Shown here in pieces: positions 1-8,698 of a DNA stretch of 64,000 bases. The stretch is taken from positions 248,001-312,000 of the forward strand of contig NZ_JAUYFU010000048.1 in NCBI RefSeq assembly GCF_030689645.1, in the 5' to 3' direction. A model generated the notes under the pieces. It saw only the letters and a list, made by a program, of their open reading frames with translations, was not told where the DNA came from and made no database searches. This DNA comes from Humidesulfovibrio sp. Its GTDB lineage: Bacteria > Desulfobacterota > Desulfovibrionia > Desulfovibrionales > Desulfovibrionaceae. A program made the translations under genes and the position numbers. The number at the start of each line of letters is the position of its first letter. Position 1 is the first letter of the stretch.

Positions 1-52
1 GGTCGCCCTCGCATCCGGCGAAGTCGAAGAAGGCTATTCTTGGTTTTGCCAT
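1..52 (-). CDS. [NiFe] hydrogenase small (delta) subunit, N-terminal fragment
   Basis: Only the first 17 codons lie in the window; the gene continues past base 1. The visible peptide begins MAKPRIAFFDFAGCEGD. The Cys in the AGCEG context is the first [4Fe-4S] ligand typical of [NiFe] hydrogenase small subunits and of the related NADH dehydrogenase 20 kDa family. The gene follows the gamma subunit gene by 21 bases, with a GGAGGGG ribosome site just before the ATG. The order beta-gamma-delta matches the hydBGDA operons of group 3b (sulfhydrogenase-type) enzymes, so the catalytic alpha subunit is expected just outside the window. The assignment rests on a short peptide plus the neighbours. Confidence 0.75.
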   Translation of the reverse strand, partial: MAKPRIAFFDFAGCEGD

Positions 53-73
53 GACTGTCCCCTCCGGCCGCGG

Positions 74-907
74 CTAGATGGCTTCCTGGTAGGCCTCGAT
101 GTCCGTGTAGCAGAACACGGGGCCGTCGATGCAGGTGTTGAGCTCGTTGATCTGGCAGTGGCCGCACTTGCCCAGGCCGCACTTCATCTTTCGCTCAAGG
201 GAGACGAAGATCTGGTCCGAGGCGATGCCCTTTTTGCGGCATTCGGCTATGACGAAGCGGTACATGATCGGGGGACCGACCATGGCCACAAATGTGTTGC
301 CAGGATCAAGCTCGGCCTTAGGCAGAAGCGTCGTTATGACACCCACATTGCCCTTCCAGGTGTCGTCCGGCATGTCTACCGTCTCCAGCACCTCAATGTC
401 GCCGCTTTTGGCGAGGTCGGCGATCTCGTCGACGAAAATGCGCTCCTTGGGCTCGCGCGTACCCACCATGAGCACCATGCGGCCAAACTCGTCGCGGTGG
501 CGCAACTGATAAAAAAGGAGCGAGCGCAAAGGGATGTACCCCAGGCCGCCAGCCACGATGAGCACGTCCTTGCCCACGAACTTCATAACCGGAAACGAGC
601 TGCCGTAAGGGCCGCGCAGACCCACCTTAGCGCCAGGCTCAAGGGCGTGCAGGGCGCCTGTCACAGCGCCGATGCGCCGCACGGCGATCTCGAAGGTGTT
701 GTGCGTGCGCCGCGGAGGCGAGCTGATGGAGAACGGTGCCTCGCCGATGCCGTAAACGGACAGGTTCACGAACTGGCCTGGCTTGTGCGCCAGCGGCTTG
801 CCGTTGTCCTGCTCGAAGGTGAAGCGGGTGACGAAGTCGGATAGCTGGGTTTTCTCCACCAGCGTAACCGGACGCGGCACATACGGCGAGAAGAGTTTAG
901 TGTTCAT
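74..907 (-). CDS. Sulfhydrogenase-type hydrogenase gamma subunit (FAD/NAD(P)-binding oxidoreductase)
   Basis: A 277-residue cytoplasmic flavoprotein of the ferredoxin-NADP reductase fold, expected to pass electrons between NAD(P)H and the iron-sulfur subunits of a group 3b hydrogenase. An FAD-binding beta-barrel occupies the first ~100 residues (KPGQFVNLSVYG, FSISSPPRR). An NAD-binding half follows (VLIVAGGLGYIPLRSLL), and the end has a four-Cys [2Fe-2S] motif near residues 240-270 (KCGLGKCGHCQ, then CIDGPVFC). The reading frame stays open far upstream, but MNTKLFSPYVPRP is the right start: the upstream sequence only makes sense as the beta subunit in another frame. The start overlaps the last 11 bases of the beta gene, which implies translational coupling. 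Confidence 0.9.
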   Translation of the reverse strand: MNTKLFSPYVPRPVTLVEKTQLSDFVTRFTFEQDNGKPLAHKPGQFVNLSVYGIGEAPFSISSPPRRTHNTFEIAVRRIGAVTGALHALEPGAKVGLRGPYGSSFPVMKFVGKDVLIVAGGLGYIPLRSLLFYQLRHRDEFGRMVLMVGTREPKERIFVDEIADLAKSGDIEVLETVDMPDDTWKGNVGVITTLLPKAELDPGNTFVAMVGPPIMYRFVIAECRKKGIASDQIFVSLERKMKCGLGKCGHCQINELNTCIDGPVFCYTDIEAYQEAI

Positions 908-1943
908 GCACGGTCTCCTCCCAAAGCTCGTTAAAGACCTTGAGGGGGTTGGCGATGCCAGCGGTGCAGGCGCGCACGCAGCGCCCGCAGCCCACGCAGC
1001 CAAGCTCCCCGATCTTGTCGTAAATGTATTTGCCCTTGCGGAAGTACCGGTGGCGGTAACGATCCTGAGCCTTGGGCCGGAAGTTGTGGTTGCCCGCAAC
1101 CTTGGCGAAGCTCTCCAGCATGCAGCCGTCCCACTCGCGATAGCGGATGCCCTCTTCAAGCAGGTCGTCAGCCTCCTCGCGGATGTCGAAGCAATAGCAG
1201 GTGGGGCACACCAGATTGCACGAGCCGCAGGCCAGGCACATCTGTGAGTAGCGACGCCAAAGCGGAGAATCCCAGCACTTGGCCAGCAGGCGCGGGGTTT
1301 CCTCCCAGTTGTAACGCAGACCGCTTCTGCGGGCCTTGAACAGAATGCGCGCCTTGGCGCGGCGCGCGCCTTCCTTGTCGCCAGCAGTGGAAAGCAGGAG
1401 AGGACCGCCCATGGCAAGGAGTTCCTCGCCACGCACCGACCCGACCTCCACAGTGAAAGCAGCGGGACCGATCTTGGTCCAGTAAAGATCGTAGCCGTGG
1501 GCCGCCGTAGCTGCCCCCACAGTGGCCCAAAAGGCCGCAGGCGAAACCGTGAGCGGTTCAAAGGCCATGATCACCGTGGCAGCGCGACGGCGAACGTAAT
1601 TCTGATCTGGCGCGCCGGACTCAAGCAACTGGTCCAATTGATTGATAGCTTTGACGTCGTACGGGTGCACGCCGAAAAGGATCTGCGGAGGGGCCTCGAA
1701 CACTGGCGCTGCCTCGCAGGTCTTGAGATTGAAGGTGATGAGCGTTTCGCGCGGAGGCAAAAGAAAGCGCTTGGGCGAATTGTAAGCAACGTCGAAGTCC
1801 CAGGCGATCTCCAGGCCCTTTTTCCAGGGCACCAGATCGTAAAAACCTTCGCGCAGCTTTGCCGGAACATGGAGCGCATGCTGCTGGCTCCATTTCTCAA
1901 ACAGCCCAGGCAGCTGTTCCTTGTACACTGTGTACGTCGTCAT
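897..1943 (-). CDS. Sulfhydrogenase-type hydrogenase beta subunit (4Fe-4S dicluster)
   Basis: A 348-residue electron-transfer subunit. Two ferredoxin-like Cys motifs lie near residue 233 (CLACGSCNLVCPTCYC) and residue 313 (GCVGCGRCVRACTAG), as in HydB/AsrA-type subunits that link the hydrogenase to the flavin subunit. The start MTTYTVYKEQLPG is chosen because GGAGGG sits 5 bases before the ATG; an in-frame ATG 42 bases upstream has no such site. It is the first gene of the operon and overlaps the gamma gene by 11 bases. The related anaerobic sulfite reductase subunit AsrA shares this layout, but the following AGCEG-type small subunit favours a hydrogenase. Confidence 0.88.
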   Translation of the reverse strand: MTTYTVYKEQLPGLFEKWSQQHALHVPAKLREGFYDLVPWKKGLEIAWDFDVAYNSPKRFLLPPRETLITFNLKTCEAAPVFEAPPQILFGVHPYDVKAINQLDQLLESGAPDQNYVRRRAATVIMAFEPLTVSPAAFWATVGAATAAHGYDLYWTKIGPAAFTVEVGSVRGEELLAMGGPLLLSTAGDKEGARRAKARILFKARRSGLRYNWEETPRLLAKCWDSPLWRRYSQMCLACGSCNLVCPTCYCFDIREEADDLLEEGIRYREWDGCMLESFAKVAGNHNFRPKAQDRYRHRYFRKGKYIYDKIGELGCVGCGRCVRACTAGIANPLKVFNELWEETVHEH

Positions 1944-2048
1944 TGTTTCCCTCCGGGAGCGGATGGCTGTGACTCTACGGTGCAACTCATTAGGTCATTA
2001 TCCCAGGAAAACGCAACCCATGTTCCAAAATGCACATGGATTTCCTAG

Positions 2049-2082
2049 AAAAAAGGGGAGGACGCCATACAGCGCCCCCCCC
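2049..2082 (-). terminator. Intrinsic terminator downstream of argH
   Basis: Reading the minus strand, an 11-bp stem (GGGGGGGGCGC paired with GCGTCCTCCCC, two G-U pairs) with a 6-base loop is followed by six T. It lies about 30 bases past the argH stop, so it should end the arg transcript before the hydrogenase operon. Confidence 0.75.
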
Positions 2083-2110
2083 TGGATCCCATCGGCAAAA
2101 CGAATAATGT

Positions 2111-3496
2111 TCAGCGCAGGCCAGCCAGCCAGGAACGAAGATTCGTCAATTGGGCAGCCACAGGGCCAGGACCGGTACCCCCGGAAAGTGCGCGTCTGCG
2201 CACTGCGGCTTCATGCTCAAGAACGGCGAAAACGTCCTGCTCGACAAGTTCAGAAAAGCCGCGCAGCTCCTCTAGGCTCAGGTCTTCCAGGCGAACGCCC
2301 TTCCTCTCAGCCAGGGCTACCGCCGCGCCGGTGGCATGGTGCGCATCGCGGAAAGGCAATCCCTTGGCGGCCAGATAATCAGCCAGCTCCGTGGCGTTCA
2401 AAAAGCCTTTGTCCAGGGCGCGGCGCATGTTCTCCGGCTGAAATTCCAGCACGGCAAGCATGTCGGCCATGATGGACACCGAGGCGGACACAGTGCGGTC
2501 CGCGTCGAAGAACGGCTCCTTGTCCTCCTGCATGTCGCGGTTGTAGGTCAGGGGCAGGCCCTTCATGATGGTCAAAAGCGTAGTCAGCGCGCCGTACACG
2601 CGGCCAGTCTTGCCGCGCATAAGTTCGCACACGTCCGGATTCTTCTTCTGCGGCATGATGCTCGAACCGGTGGAATAGGCGTCCGGCAGCTTCACATACC
2701 CGAAATTCGGGTTGGCCCAGAGAATGATCTCCTCACAGAAGCGGCTCAAATGCATCATGATGACGCTGCCGCAGAAAAGCGCCTCGAGGGCGAAGTCACG
2801 ATCGCTCACCGCGTCCATGCTGTTGGCGAAGGTGGCGGGGAAGCCCACGGCCTCGGCCACCAGCGCAGGATTGATGGGATGCGTCGTTCCCGCCAGCGCA
2901 GCTGCGCCGAGGGGCGACACGCGCACACGCTTCAGGCAGTCGGTCAAACGTTCATGATCCCTTCTGAACATCTGCGCATAGGCCAGCAGATGCTGGGCCA
3001 GGCTCACGGGTTGTGCCGGCTGCAGGTGCGTGCAACCAGGCAGCAGCGTGTTCGCATGCTCCTCTCCGCGATTCGCCAGCACATCCACCAGCCGTGCCAA
3101 TTCCTGGCTCCAAACATCCAGCCGGACGCTGACGTGCAGACGGAAGTCCAGGCCCACCTGGTCGTTGCGGCTGCGAGCAGTGTGCAGCTTGCCGCCCACC
3201 GGACCAACGATCTCCGTCAGCCGACGCTCGATGTTCATATGAACGTCTTCCAGCTCACGCTTCCAGACGAACACGCCCGACTCTATCTCTCCCAAAACCT
3301 GCTCCAGGCCGCGCACAAGCACCTCGGCCTCTTCCGGGCTGATGATGCCCGTCGCCCCCAGCATGCGCGCATGGGCCTTGGAACCCGTTATGTCCTCGCG
3401 GTACAGGGCGCGGTCAAAGCTCTCCGACTGGGTGTACTGCTCAACCGAGGCCGTCGCAGCCTCGGCAAAGCGTCCGCCCCACATTTTCTTGGTCAT
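2111..3496 (-). CDS. argH: Argininosuccinate lyase
   Basis: The last enzyme of arginine synthesis, splitting argininosuccinate into arginine and fumarate in the cytoplasm. At 461 residues it has the normal family length. The fumarase/aspartase superfamily signature [12 protein letters not shown] lies near residue 280, and the N-terminus [10 protein letters not shown] is characteristic of ArgH. Start: the frame is open upstream, but [10 protein letters not shown] is the conserved family start and has AAGGAC about 8 bases before it. It is the last gene of argF-argG-argH, separated from argG by about 200 bases filled by the hairpin repeat, so its level may be set separately from argG. A terminator follows. 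Confidence 0.97.
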   Translation of the reverse strand: MTKKMWGGRFAEAATASVEQYTQSESFDRALYREDITGSKAHARMLGATGIISPEEAEVLVRGLEQVLGEIESGVFVWKRELEDVHMNIERRLTEIVGPVGGKLHTARSRNDQVGLDFRLHVSVRLDVWSQELARLVDVLANRGEEHANTLLPGCTHLQPAQPVSLAQHLLAYAQMFRRDHERLTDCLKRVRVSPLGAAALAGTTHPINPALVAEAVGFPATFANSMDAVSDRDFALEALFCGSVIMMHLSRFCEEIILWANPNFGYVKLPDAYSTGSSIMPQKKNPDVCELMRGKTGRVYGALTTLLTIMKGLPLTYNRDMQEDKEPFFDADRTVSASVSIMADMLAVLEFQPENMRRALDKGFLNATELADYLAAKGLPFRDAHHATGAAVALAERKGVRLEDLSLEELRGFSELVEQDVFAVLEHEAAVRRRALSGGTGPGPVAAQLTNLRSWLAGLR

Positions 3497-3557
3497 GGTG
3501 TCGTCCTTGCGCTGATGTTGCACCGGGTGAGGCTCCGCCTCCCCCAGGCCCCCTCCG

Positions 3558-3687
3558 CCAAGGGGAATGATTCCCCTTGGAACCCCCATGCCGCCTGATT
3601 CACGCGGCAAAGGCCGCGCGAATCAGGCGGTACACGGGGTCAAGGGGGGCGTGTCCCCCCTTGCAGGGGTGCAAGGGACAGCGTCCC
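3558..3687. repeat. Hairpin-array intergenic repeat between argG and argH
   Basis: Four stem-loops lie in tandem. 3558-3580: perfect 10-bp stem CCAAGGGGAA/TTCCCCTTGG, 3-base loop. 3591-3630: 18-bp stem with one mismatch, 4-base loop. 3641-3663: perfect 9-bp stem CAAGGGGGG/CCCCCCTTG. 3675-3687: GGGAC/GTCCC. None has a good T-run for either strand, so this is not an ordinary terminator. It looks like a dispersed palindromic element of the REP/BIME kind; that classification is inferred, since only one copy is in the window. Confidence 0.7.
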
Positions 3688-3697
3688 CTGATTCTCT

Positions 3698-4894
3698 TTA
3701 CTTGCCAGCCATGCGGCCTTTCAAGCGCAGGCCCACAAGCTTGATGAAGCCCGCGGCGTCGGCCTGATTATAGACAACATCTTCCTCAAAGGTGGCGAGG
3801 TCCATGCGGTAGAGAGAAAACGGCGACTTACGGCCCACCGGAATGGCGTTGCCCTTGTAGAGTTTTACGCGCACAGTGCCGGTGACCTTCTCCTGGGTCT
3901 TGTCCACCAGGGCTTGCAGGGCCTCGCGCTCTGGCGCGAACCAATAGCCGTAGTAAACCATTTCGGCATAGCGAGGAATAAGCGAGTCGCGCAGGTGCAT
4001 GACCTCGCGGTCCAGGCACAGGCCTTCCAGGTCGCGCTTGGCGATGTGCAGGACAGTGCCGCCCGGTGTCTCGTACACGCCGCGGGACTTCATGCCCACG
4101 AAACGATTCTCGACCATATCCACCCGGCCAATGCCGTGGCGTCCGGCGATCTCGTTCAGTGTCAGCACCATCTGCGCGGGAGAAAGGGGCTTGCCATTGA
4201 GGGCCACGGCATTGCCGGCCTCGAAGTCCAAGGTGATCTCCTCAGCCTTGTCCGGCGCTTCCTCAACAGGCACGCAGTAGCGATGACATCCGTTGGCCGG
4301 GGCGTTCCAGGGATCTTCAAGCTCGCCGCCCTCGAAGCTCACGTGCAGCAGGTTGGCGTCCTGGCTCCAGGGCTTGGCCTGGCTGACGGGGACCGGGATG
4401 CCGTGCTTCTCGGCGTAGGCGATGAGATCCGTGCGTGACTTCATGTCCCAGTCGCGCCAGGGGGCGATGGTCTTGAGCTTGGGGGAAAGAGCCATGGCGG
4501 TGAGCTCGAAACGCACCTGATCGTTGCCTTTGCCGGTGGCGCCGTGAGCCACAGCCTGAGCGCCTTCGGCCTCGGCGATCTCGCACATGCGCTTGGCGAT
4601 GAGCGGCCGGGCGATGGCCGTGCCCAGCAGATAGCGGCCTTCATACAAAGCGGCGGCACGCAGCATGGGGAACACGAAGTCACGGGCGTACTCCTCGCGG
4701 ATGTCCTCGACGTAGGCCTTGGTTGCGCCGGTGGCCAGCGCCTTGGCCTCAACGCCGTCCAACTCCTCGCCCTGGCCCAGGTCGGCGGTGAAGGTGACGA
4801 CCTCGCAATCATAGGTGTTCTTGATCCACTTGAGGATGATGGAGGTGTCCAGACCACCGGAATAGGCCAGAACAACTTTCTTGATGGAACTCAT
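3698..4894 (-). CDS. argG: Argininosuccinate synthase
   Basis: Joins citrulline and aspartate using ATP to give argininosuccinate, the penultimate step of arginine synthesis. At 398 residues it is of normal length. The N-type ATP pyrophosphatase loop AYSGGLDTS is at residues 10-18, with other family landmarks downstream ([23 protein letters not shown]). The start [14 protein letters not shown] is preferred over the longer open frame because GGGAG lies 10 bases upstream and the homologous N-terminus begins here. It follows argF by 31 bases, so the two are almost certainly co-transcribed. Confidence 0.97.
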   Translation of the reverse strand: MSSIKKVVLAYSGGLDTSIILKWIKNTYDCEVVTFTADLGQGEELDGVEAKALATGATKAYVEDIREEYARDFVFPMLRAAALYEGRYLLGTAIARPLIAKRMCEIAEAEGAQAVAHGATGKGNDQVRFELTAMALSPKLKTIAPWRDWDMKSRTDLIAYAEKHGIPVPVSQAKPWSQDANLLHVSFEGGELEDPWNAPANGCHRYCVPVEEAPDKAEEITLDFEAGNAVALNGKPLSPAQMVLTLNEIAGRHGIGRVDMVENRFVGMKSRGVYETPGGTVLHIAKRDLEGLCLDREVMHLRDSLIPRYAEMVYYGYWFAPEREALQALVDKTQEKVTGTVRVKLYKGNAIPVGRKSPFSLYRMDLATFEEDVVYNQADAAGFIKLVGLRLKGRMAGK

Positions 4895-4925
4895 GCGTCG
4901 TGCTCCCTTGCTTGCGAAAATATGG

Positions 4926-5831
4926 TTACAGGGCCTCGAAGACCCATTCAAGAATGGCCTTCTGCATGTGCAGGCGGTTCTCAGCCTCGTCGAAAATCAT
5001 GTCGGCATTGGCTTCGAAGACCTCGTCGGAGATCTCCTCGCCCCGGTGGGCGGGCAGGCAATGCATGACCTTGCAGCCGGGCTTGGCCAGGGACATGAGG
5101 CTGTCGTTCAGCTGATAGCCTTCAAAGGCAGCCTCGCGGCGCAGCTGTTCGGCCTCCTGGCCCATAGAGGCCCAGACATCAGTGTTCAGGTAGTCCGCGC
5201 CCTTGGCGGCCAGCATCGGATCCTCGGTAAGAACGATGCGCGCGCCAAGCCCTCTGGCCTTGGCCAGAATGCCCAGATCCGGGGTATAACCGGAGGGACA
5301 GGCCAGGGTCAGCTCGAAGCCGAATTGCGCTGCGGCCTCGATCCAGGAATGGGCCATGTTGTTGCCATCGCCTATCCAGCCCACCTTGAGGGCGCACAGC
5401 TCCGGCGTGCGCTCATACATGGTCAGCACATCGCTCATGACCTGGCAGGGGTGGTGCTCGTCGGTAAGCGCGTTGACCACCGGAATGCTGCCCCACTCCA
5501 CCAGGGTCTCCAGCTTCTCCTGCCCGAAGGTTCGCACCACAAGGGCGTCGGCATAGCGCGAGAGCACGCGGGCCGTGTCCTTCAGGGGTTCATTGCGGCC
5601 CAGCTGTGATTCGTGGGGAGTCAAAAACACAGTCTGGCCGCCGAGGTGGCGCACGGCGACCTCAAAGGACACGCGGGTGCGCGTGGAAGCTTTCTCAAAA
5701 ATGAGGATGACGGTCTTGCCGTCAAGCATCGTGGTGCGGACCTTGCCGTCTTTGAGGGCCTTGGACCGATGAAGCACTGCGTGCGCCTCGTCCTTGGTCA
5801 GGTCCAGAATATTCAGAAAATGTCTGGGCAT
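4926..5831 (-). CDS. argF: Ornithine carbamoyltransferase
   Basis: Transfers the carbamoyl group from carbamoyl phosphate to ornithine, giving citrulline. At 301 residues it is typical. Carbamoyl phosphate-binding STRTR is near residue 47, HPCQ near 127 and the ornithine-site [10 protein letters not shown] near 256; all are present. A strong GAGGAG lies 7 bases before the ATG. It is the first gene of argF-argG-argH and carries the operon promoter with two direct repeats just upstream. Confidence 0.97.
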   Translation of the reverse strand: MPRHFLNILDLTKDEAHAVLHRSKALKDGKVRTTMLDGKTVILIFEKASTRTRVSFEVAVRHLGGQTVFLTPHESQLGRNEPLKDTARVLSRYADALVVRTFGQEKLETLVEWGSIPVVNALTDEHHPCQVMSDVLTMYERTPELCALKVGWIGDGNNMAHSWIEAAAQFGFELTLACPSGYTPDLGILAKARGLGARIVLTEDPMLAAKGADYLNTDVWASMGQEAEQLRREAAFEGYQLNDSLMSLAKPGCKVMHCLPAHRGEEISDEVFEANADMIFDEAENRLHMQKAILEWVFEAL

Positions 5832-5865
5832 GGCTGTTTCTCCTCACGGGAACCGCCTGGGGGCG

Positions 5866-5922
5866 ATTGGTGCGATATTGGTGCGAACTTTGTATTTTGC
5901 CCAACGGGGCGGAGGATGTAAA
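5866..5922 (-). promoter_or_regulatory. argF promoter with a phased direct-repeat operator
   Basis: On the minus strand, TTTACA (5922-5917), 17 bases, then CAAAAT (5899-5894) form a sigma-70-like promoter whose predicted start is near 5887. Immediately downstream are two perfect 10-base direct repeats (ATTGGTGCGA on the plus strand, 5866-5875 and 5877-5886) with an 11-base period, one turn of the helix. They span about +1 to +21, where a bound repressor would block initiation. The regulator is unknown. The repeat does not look like the E. coli ARG box. Confidence 0.5.
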
Positions 5923-5954
5923 GAGGCAGAGCGGAAACCGGCCCAATCGCCCGG

Positions 5955-6413
5955 TCACAGATCCACGTAAAGCTCCGGCGAGCAGGCGCAGGACACTGCG
6001 AGATTCGTCAGGGTGTCCATCTCCACGCCGTGGTCATGCCCGGCCAGGTGCAGGATGCCGTGGGCGAGCAGGCGCGCAAGATGCTCCTGCGGATCCTGGC
6101 CGTACAGGAACGCCTCGCGCGCCAGAGTCTCCACGGACAGAAACAGCGCGCCCAGCTCCTCCGGCCGATCCGGGTCGCCTTCGGGGAAGCTCAGGATGTT
6201 TGTCGGCCCCTTGCACCCCAGAAACTTGGCGTTGAGGGCGGCCACGCCCGCATCATCCACAAGAGTGAGGGACAGGCGGCAGCCGCGAAGGCCCAACACC
6301 AGAAGCAGCGTGTCCACCAGGGCGAGCACCTCGCGCCGGGCCAGGGGGAAGCGCGGATCCAGGGTGGCGGGCGGGGTGATGAAGTCCAGGGTGATCCCGG
6401 AGGCGCGGATCAT
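5955..6413 (-). CDS. ybeY: Endoribonuclease YbeY (16S rRNA maturation)
   Basis: A 152-residue single-strand-specific RNase that acts in 16S rRNA 3'-end processing and ribosome quality control. The zinc site is intact: HGILHLAGHDH near residues 116-126 supplies the three His ligands. The length matches the family (about 155). The ATG overlaps the TGA of the phoH-like gene as ATGA (6410-6413), so translation is coupled. The ybeZ-ybeY pairing is one of the most conserved bacterial gene pairs and supports both calls. Confidence 0.93.
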   Translation of the reverse strand: MIRASGITLDFITPPATLDPRFPLARREVLALVDTLLLVLGLRGCRLSLTLVDDAGVAALNAKFLGCKGPTNILSFPEGDPDRPEELGALFLSVETLAREAFLYGQDPQEHLARLLAHGILHLAGHDHGVEMDTLTNLAVSCACSPELYVDL

Positions 6414-7471
6414 TTCTTGGCCCCGGATTTCGCTGCCGCCTTAGGCGCGGGCTTGTCTTCTGGCTGCGCTTCGGACACGGCGCCGGGCTTGGTCTCGCCC
6501 TTGGCCTCGCGCTGGCTGCGTTCGTAGGCATGCACGATGCGCCCAACCAGCGGATGGCGGATGACGTCCTCCTCGTGGAAAGCCACGAATCGGATACCCT
6601 GCACGCCTTGCAAAATCCTGTGCGCCTCCACCAGGCCAGAACGGGTGTGGCTGGGCAGGTCTATCTGGGTCACATCGCCGGTGACCACGCAGCGCGAGCC
6701 GAAGCCCAGCCGCGTGAGGAACATCTTCATCTGCTCGGGGGTGGTGTTCTGGGCCTCGTCAAGGATGACAAAGGCGTCGTTCAGGGTGCGGCCGCGCATG
6801 AAGGCCAAAGGGGCCACCTCGATGACGCCGGTTTCCAGCATGTCCTGCACGCGGGCGAAGTCCAGCATGTCGTGCAAGGCGTCGTACAGGGGGCGCAAGT
6901 AGGGGTTGACCTTCTCGGCCAGGTCGCCGGGCAGGAAGCCCAGCTTCTCGCCAGCCTCCACTGCGGGCCGGGCCAGCACGATGCGTTTCACCTCGCGCCG
7001 CATGAGGGAGGAGACGGCCAGGGCCACGGCGAGATACGTCTTGCCCGTGCCTGCGGGGCCGATGCCGAACACGAGATCGTTCTGGCGGATGGCCTCAAGG
7101 TAGTCGCGCTGGCTGATGGTCTTGGGCGCGATGGTTTTCTTGGGCGAGGCCACGTAGACCGTGTCCTGAAAGATGCGGCGAATGTCCGAGCCGGGTTCGC
7201 GGAGCAGAATGCGCCAGGCGCAGTCCACGTCCTGCGGATGCACCTGCCTGCCCTCGCGAAACAACCCGTAGAGCTGCGTCAGCACACTGGCGCACACTTC
7301 AACGAGGTCAGGCTCCCCCGTGAGGGTGCAAGCCGCCCCCCTGGTTTCGATGACCACTCCGCTCTTTTCCGTAAGCAGCGCCAAGTTGGCTCCCTGGGGG
7401 CCAAAGAGCTTGTTGGCCAGCCCCGAATCCTGGAACTCCAGTTTGCGGGTGGACCCGCCCTTCATGCTCAT
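6410..7471 (-). CDS. ybeZ: PhoH-like ATPase YbeZ
   Basis: A 353-residue PhoH-family P-loop ATPase that works with YbeY in RNA processing. Walker A GPAGTGKT is near residue 134 and Walker [10 protein letters not shown] near 231. The region before Walker A carries the KH-like N-terminal segment of this family, and the last ~30 residues are a low-complexity Lys/Ala tail ([13 protein letters not shown]). Two ATGs, two codons apart, begin the gene; GGAGG is 12 bases before the first, so either may be used. Confidence 0.93.
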   Translation of the reverse strand: MSMKGGSTRKLEFQDSGLANKLFGPQGANLALLTEKSGVVIETRGAACTLTGEPDLVEVCASVLTQLYGLFREGRQVHPQDVDCAWRILLREPGSDIRRIFQDTVYVASPKKTIAPKTISQRDYLEAIRQNDLVFGIGPAGTGKTYLAVALAVSSLMRREVKRIVLARPAVEAGEKLGFLPGDLAEKVNPYLRPLYDALHDMLDFARVQDMLETGVIEVAPLAFMRGRTLNDAFVILDEAQNTTPEQMKMFLTRLGFGSRCVVTGDVTQIDLPSHTRSGLVEAHRILQGVQGIRFVAFHEEDVIRHPLVGRIVHAYERSQREAKGETKPGAVSEAQPEDKPAPKAAAKSGAKK

Positions 7472-7519
7472 GCCGTGCGCCTGCCTCCGTTGATTGCTCG
7501 TTGTCTTTGGCTACAGCAA

Positions 7520-8629
7520 TCAGCCCTGAGCCGCAAGACCGGTCGCGTGACCATGCCCCCTGCGACGTTGCTCAAAAAATGCTCGAAAGATGAGCGCCAG
7601 CAACAGAAGAGCGGAGACAACACCAACCCAGTGCGGCAACGTCTCGGTAACAGCGCCAAGCACCGCGTGGAGATCGAACCCAAGGGCTGTGTAGATGCGG
7701 TTTGCCAGGAATCCGAAAAACAGTGAGCACACGGCGATGGACGCCACGTATACCGCCGTTATGGCAGGGCCGAAACTGCGGGTCATAACCGTGATGGTTG
7801 TCGCATTGGTGGCCGGGCCGGAGAGCAGGAACACAAGAGCCGCGCCGGGCGATAGCCCCTTCAATATCAGTGAGGCAGCGATGGGTGTTGAACTGGACGC
7901 GCACACGTACATGGGGATGCCCACAAGAAGCATGGCCAGCATGGACGTGAACTCGCCGCCGAGAACGCCCAGGAAGAAATCCGGAGGCACAAGCAGCGAG
8001 ATGGCCCCGGCGACGAGAATGCCAATGAGCAGCCAGCCGCCGACATCGGCCAGCATTTCGCCAAAGGCGTCGCCAAGACCGCCGCGCAGACGCTGAAACA
8101 AGCCGGGTCGCACATGGCTGAAGTCGGCGACACCGCAAGCAGCAGTCCCGCACGAACCGCCACAGCATCCTCCGGCTGCCGCAGAACCAGCAGAAATGGC
8201 CGGAACCATGCGCACCGGCAATAGATTTGCCGCAAGCCCGGCCACCGTGGCAGTAAGAAACGCGGACACAGGCCGCAGCACTGTCATCATCGGGTCGATC
8301 ATGGCCCAAGTTATGGCCAGAGAATCAACCCCCGTCTCAGGTGTGGAGATCATGAAAGCCGTTGTGGCTCCCGGCCCTGCCCCCTGGCGGCGCAAACCCA
8401 AAGCCGTTGGAACAACTCCGCATGAGCACAAGGGCAGCGGCACTCCAATGAGCGCCGCCTTGAGTACCGAAAGCGGACCGCGCCCCCCCAAATGCCGCGA
8501 CAACCAAGTGTCTGGCAACAGGGCCTTGAGCAGACCTGCGACGAAAAAACCAAAAAGGACGAAAGGGGCGGCCTCGCACAGTACGGACCAACACTCCAAC
8601 ATAAAATCTTGTAGAATCTGAGGTATCAT
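7520..8629 (-). CDS. SO_0444/DUF318-family permease, probable heavy-metal efflux
   Basis: A 369-residue inner-membrane protein with about eight to ten hydrophobic segments, resembling the permease family found beside ArsR-type regulators. A Cys-rich cytoplasmic stretch near residues 151-163 (CCGGSCGTAACG) is a plausible metal-binding site. The start MIPQILQDFM is preferred over an ATG 15 bases upstream because GGAG lies exactly 5 bases before it. It follows the arsR-type gene by 69 bases on the same strand, so it is likely co-transcribed and induced by the metal that the regulator senses. The substrate (zinc, cadmium, lead or copper) cannot be told from sequence alone. Confidence 0.8.
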   Translation of the reverse strand: MIPQILQDFMLECWSVLCEAAPFVLFGFFVAGLLKALLPDTWLSRHLGGRGPLSVLKAALIGVPLPLCSCGVVPTALGLRRQGAGPGATTAFMISTPETGVDSLAITWAMIDPMMTVLRPVSAFLTATVAGLAANLLPVRMVPAISAGSAAAGGCCGGSCGTAACGVADFSHVRPGLFQRLRGGLGDAFGEMLADVGGWLLIGILVAGAISLLVPPDFFLGVLGGEFTSMLAMLLVGIPMYVCASSSTPIAASLILKGLSPGAALVFLLSGPATNATTITVMTRSFGPAITAVYVASIAVCSLFFGFLANRIYTALGFDLHAVLGAVTETLPHWVGVVSALLLLALIFRAFFEQRRRGHGHATGLAAQG

Positions 8630-8666
8630 TCCAGCTCCTTCCATTCATTCAAACGTGTGAGCAACT

Positions 8667-8677
8667 ATTCACTGAAT
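8667..8677. promoter_or_regulatory. Short palindrome between regulator and permease
   Basis: ATTCA-C-TGAAT is a perfect palindrome with a single central base. SmtB/ArsR-family operators often contain TTCA/TGAA arms, so this could be a second binding site in front of the permease. It is short, and no convincing promoter overlaps it, so the call is weak. Confidence 0.25.
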
Positions 8678-8698
8678 GCGACAAAAAAAAGGGGGGGG

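Noticed and set aside
908-1561. N-terminal extension of the gamma subunit frame
   Set aside because: The extension overlaps the beta subunit in another frame and is Arg/Ala-rich; the family start is at 907.
1944-2048. Promoter of the hydrogenase operon
   Set aside because: GATAAT-like and TTGCGT-like boxes exist, but no pair has acceptable spacing, so no promoter is listed.
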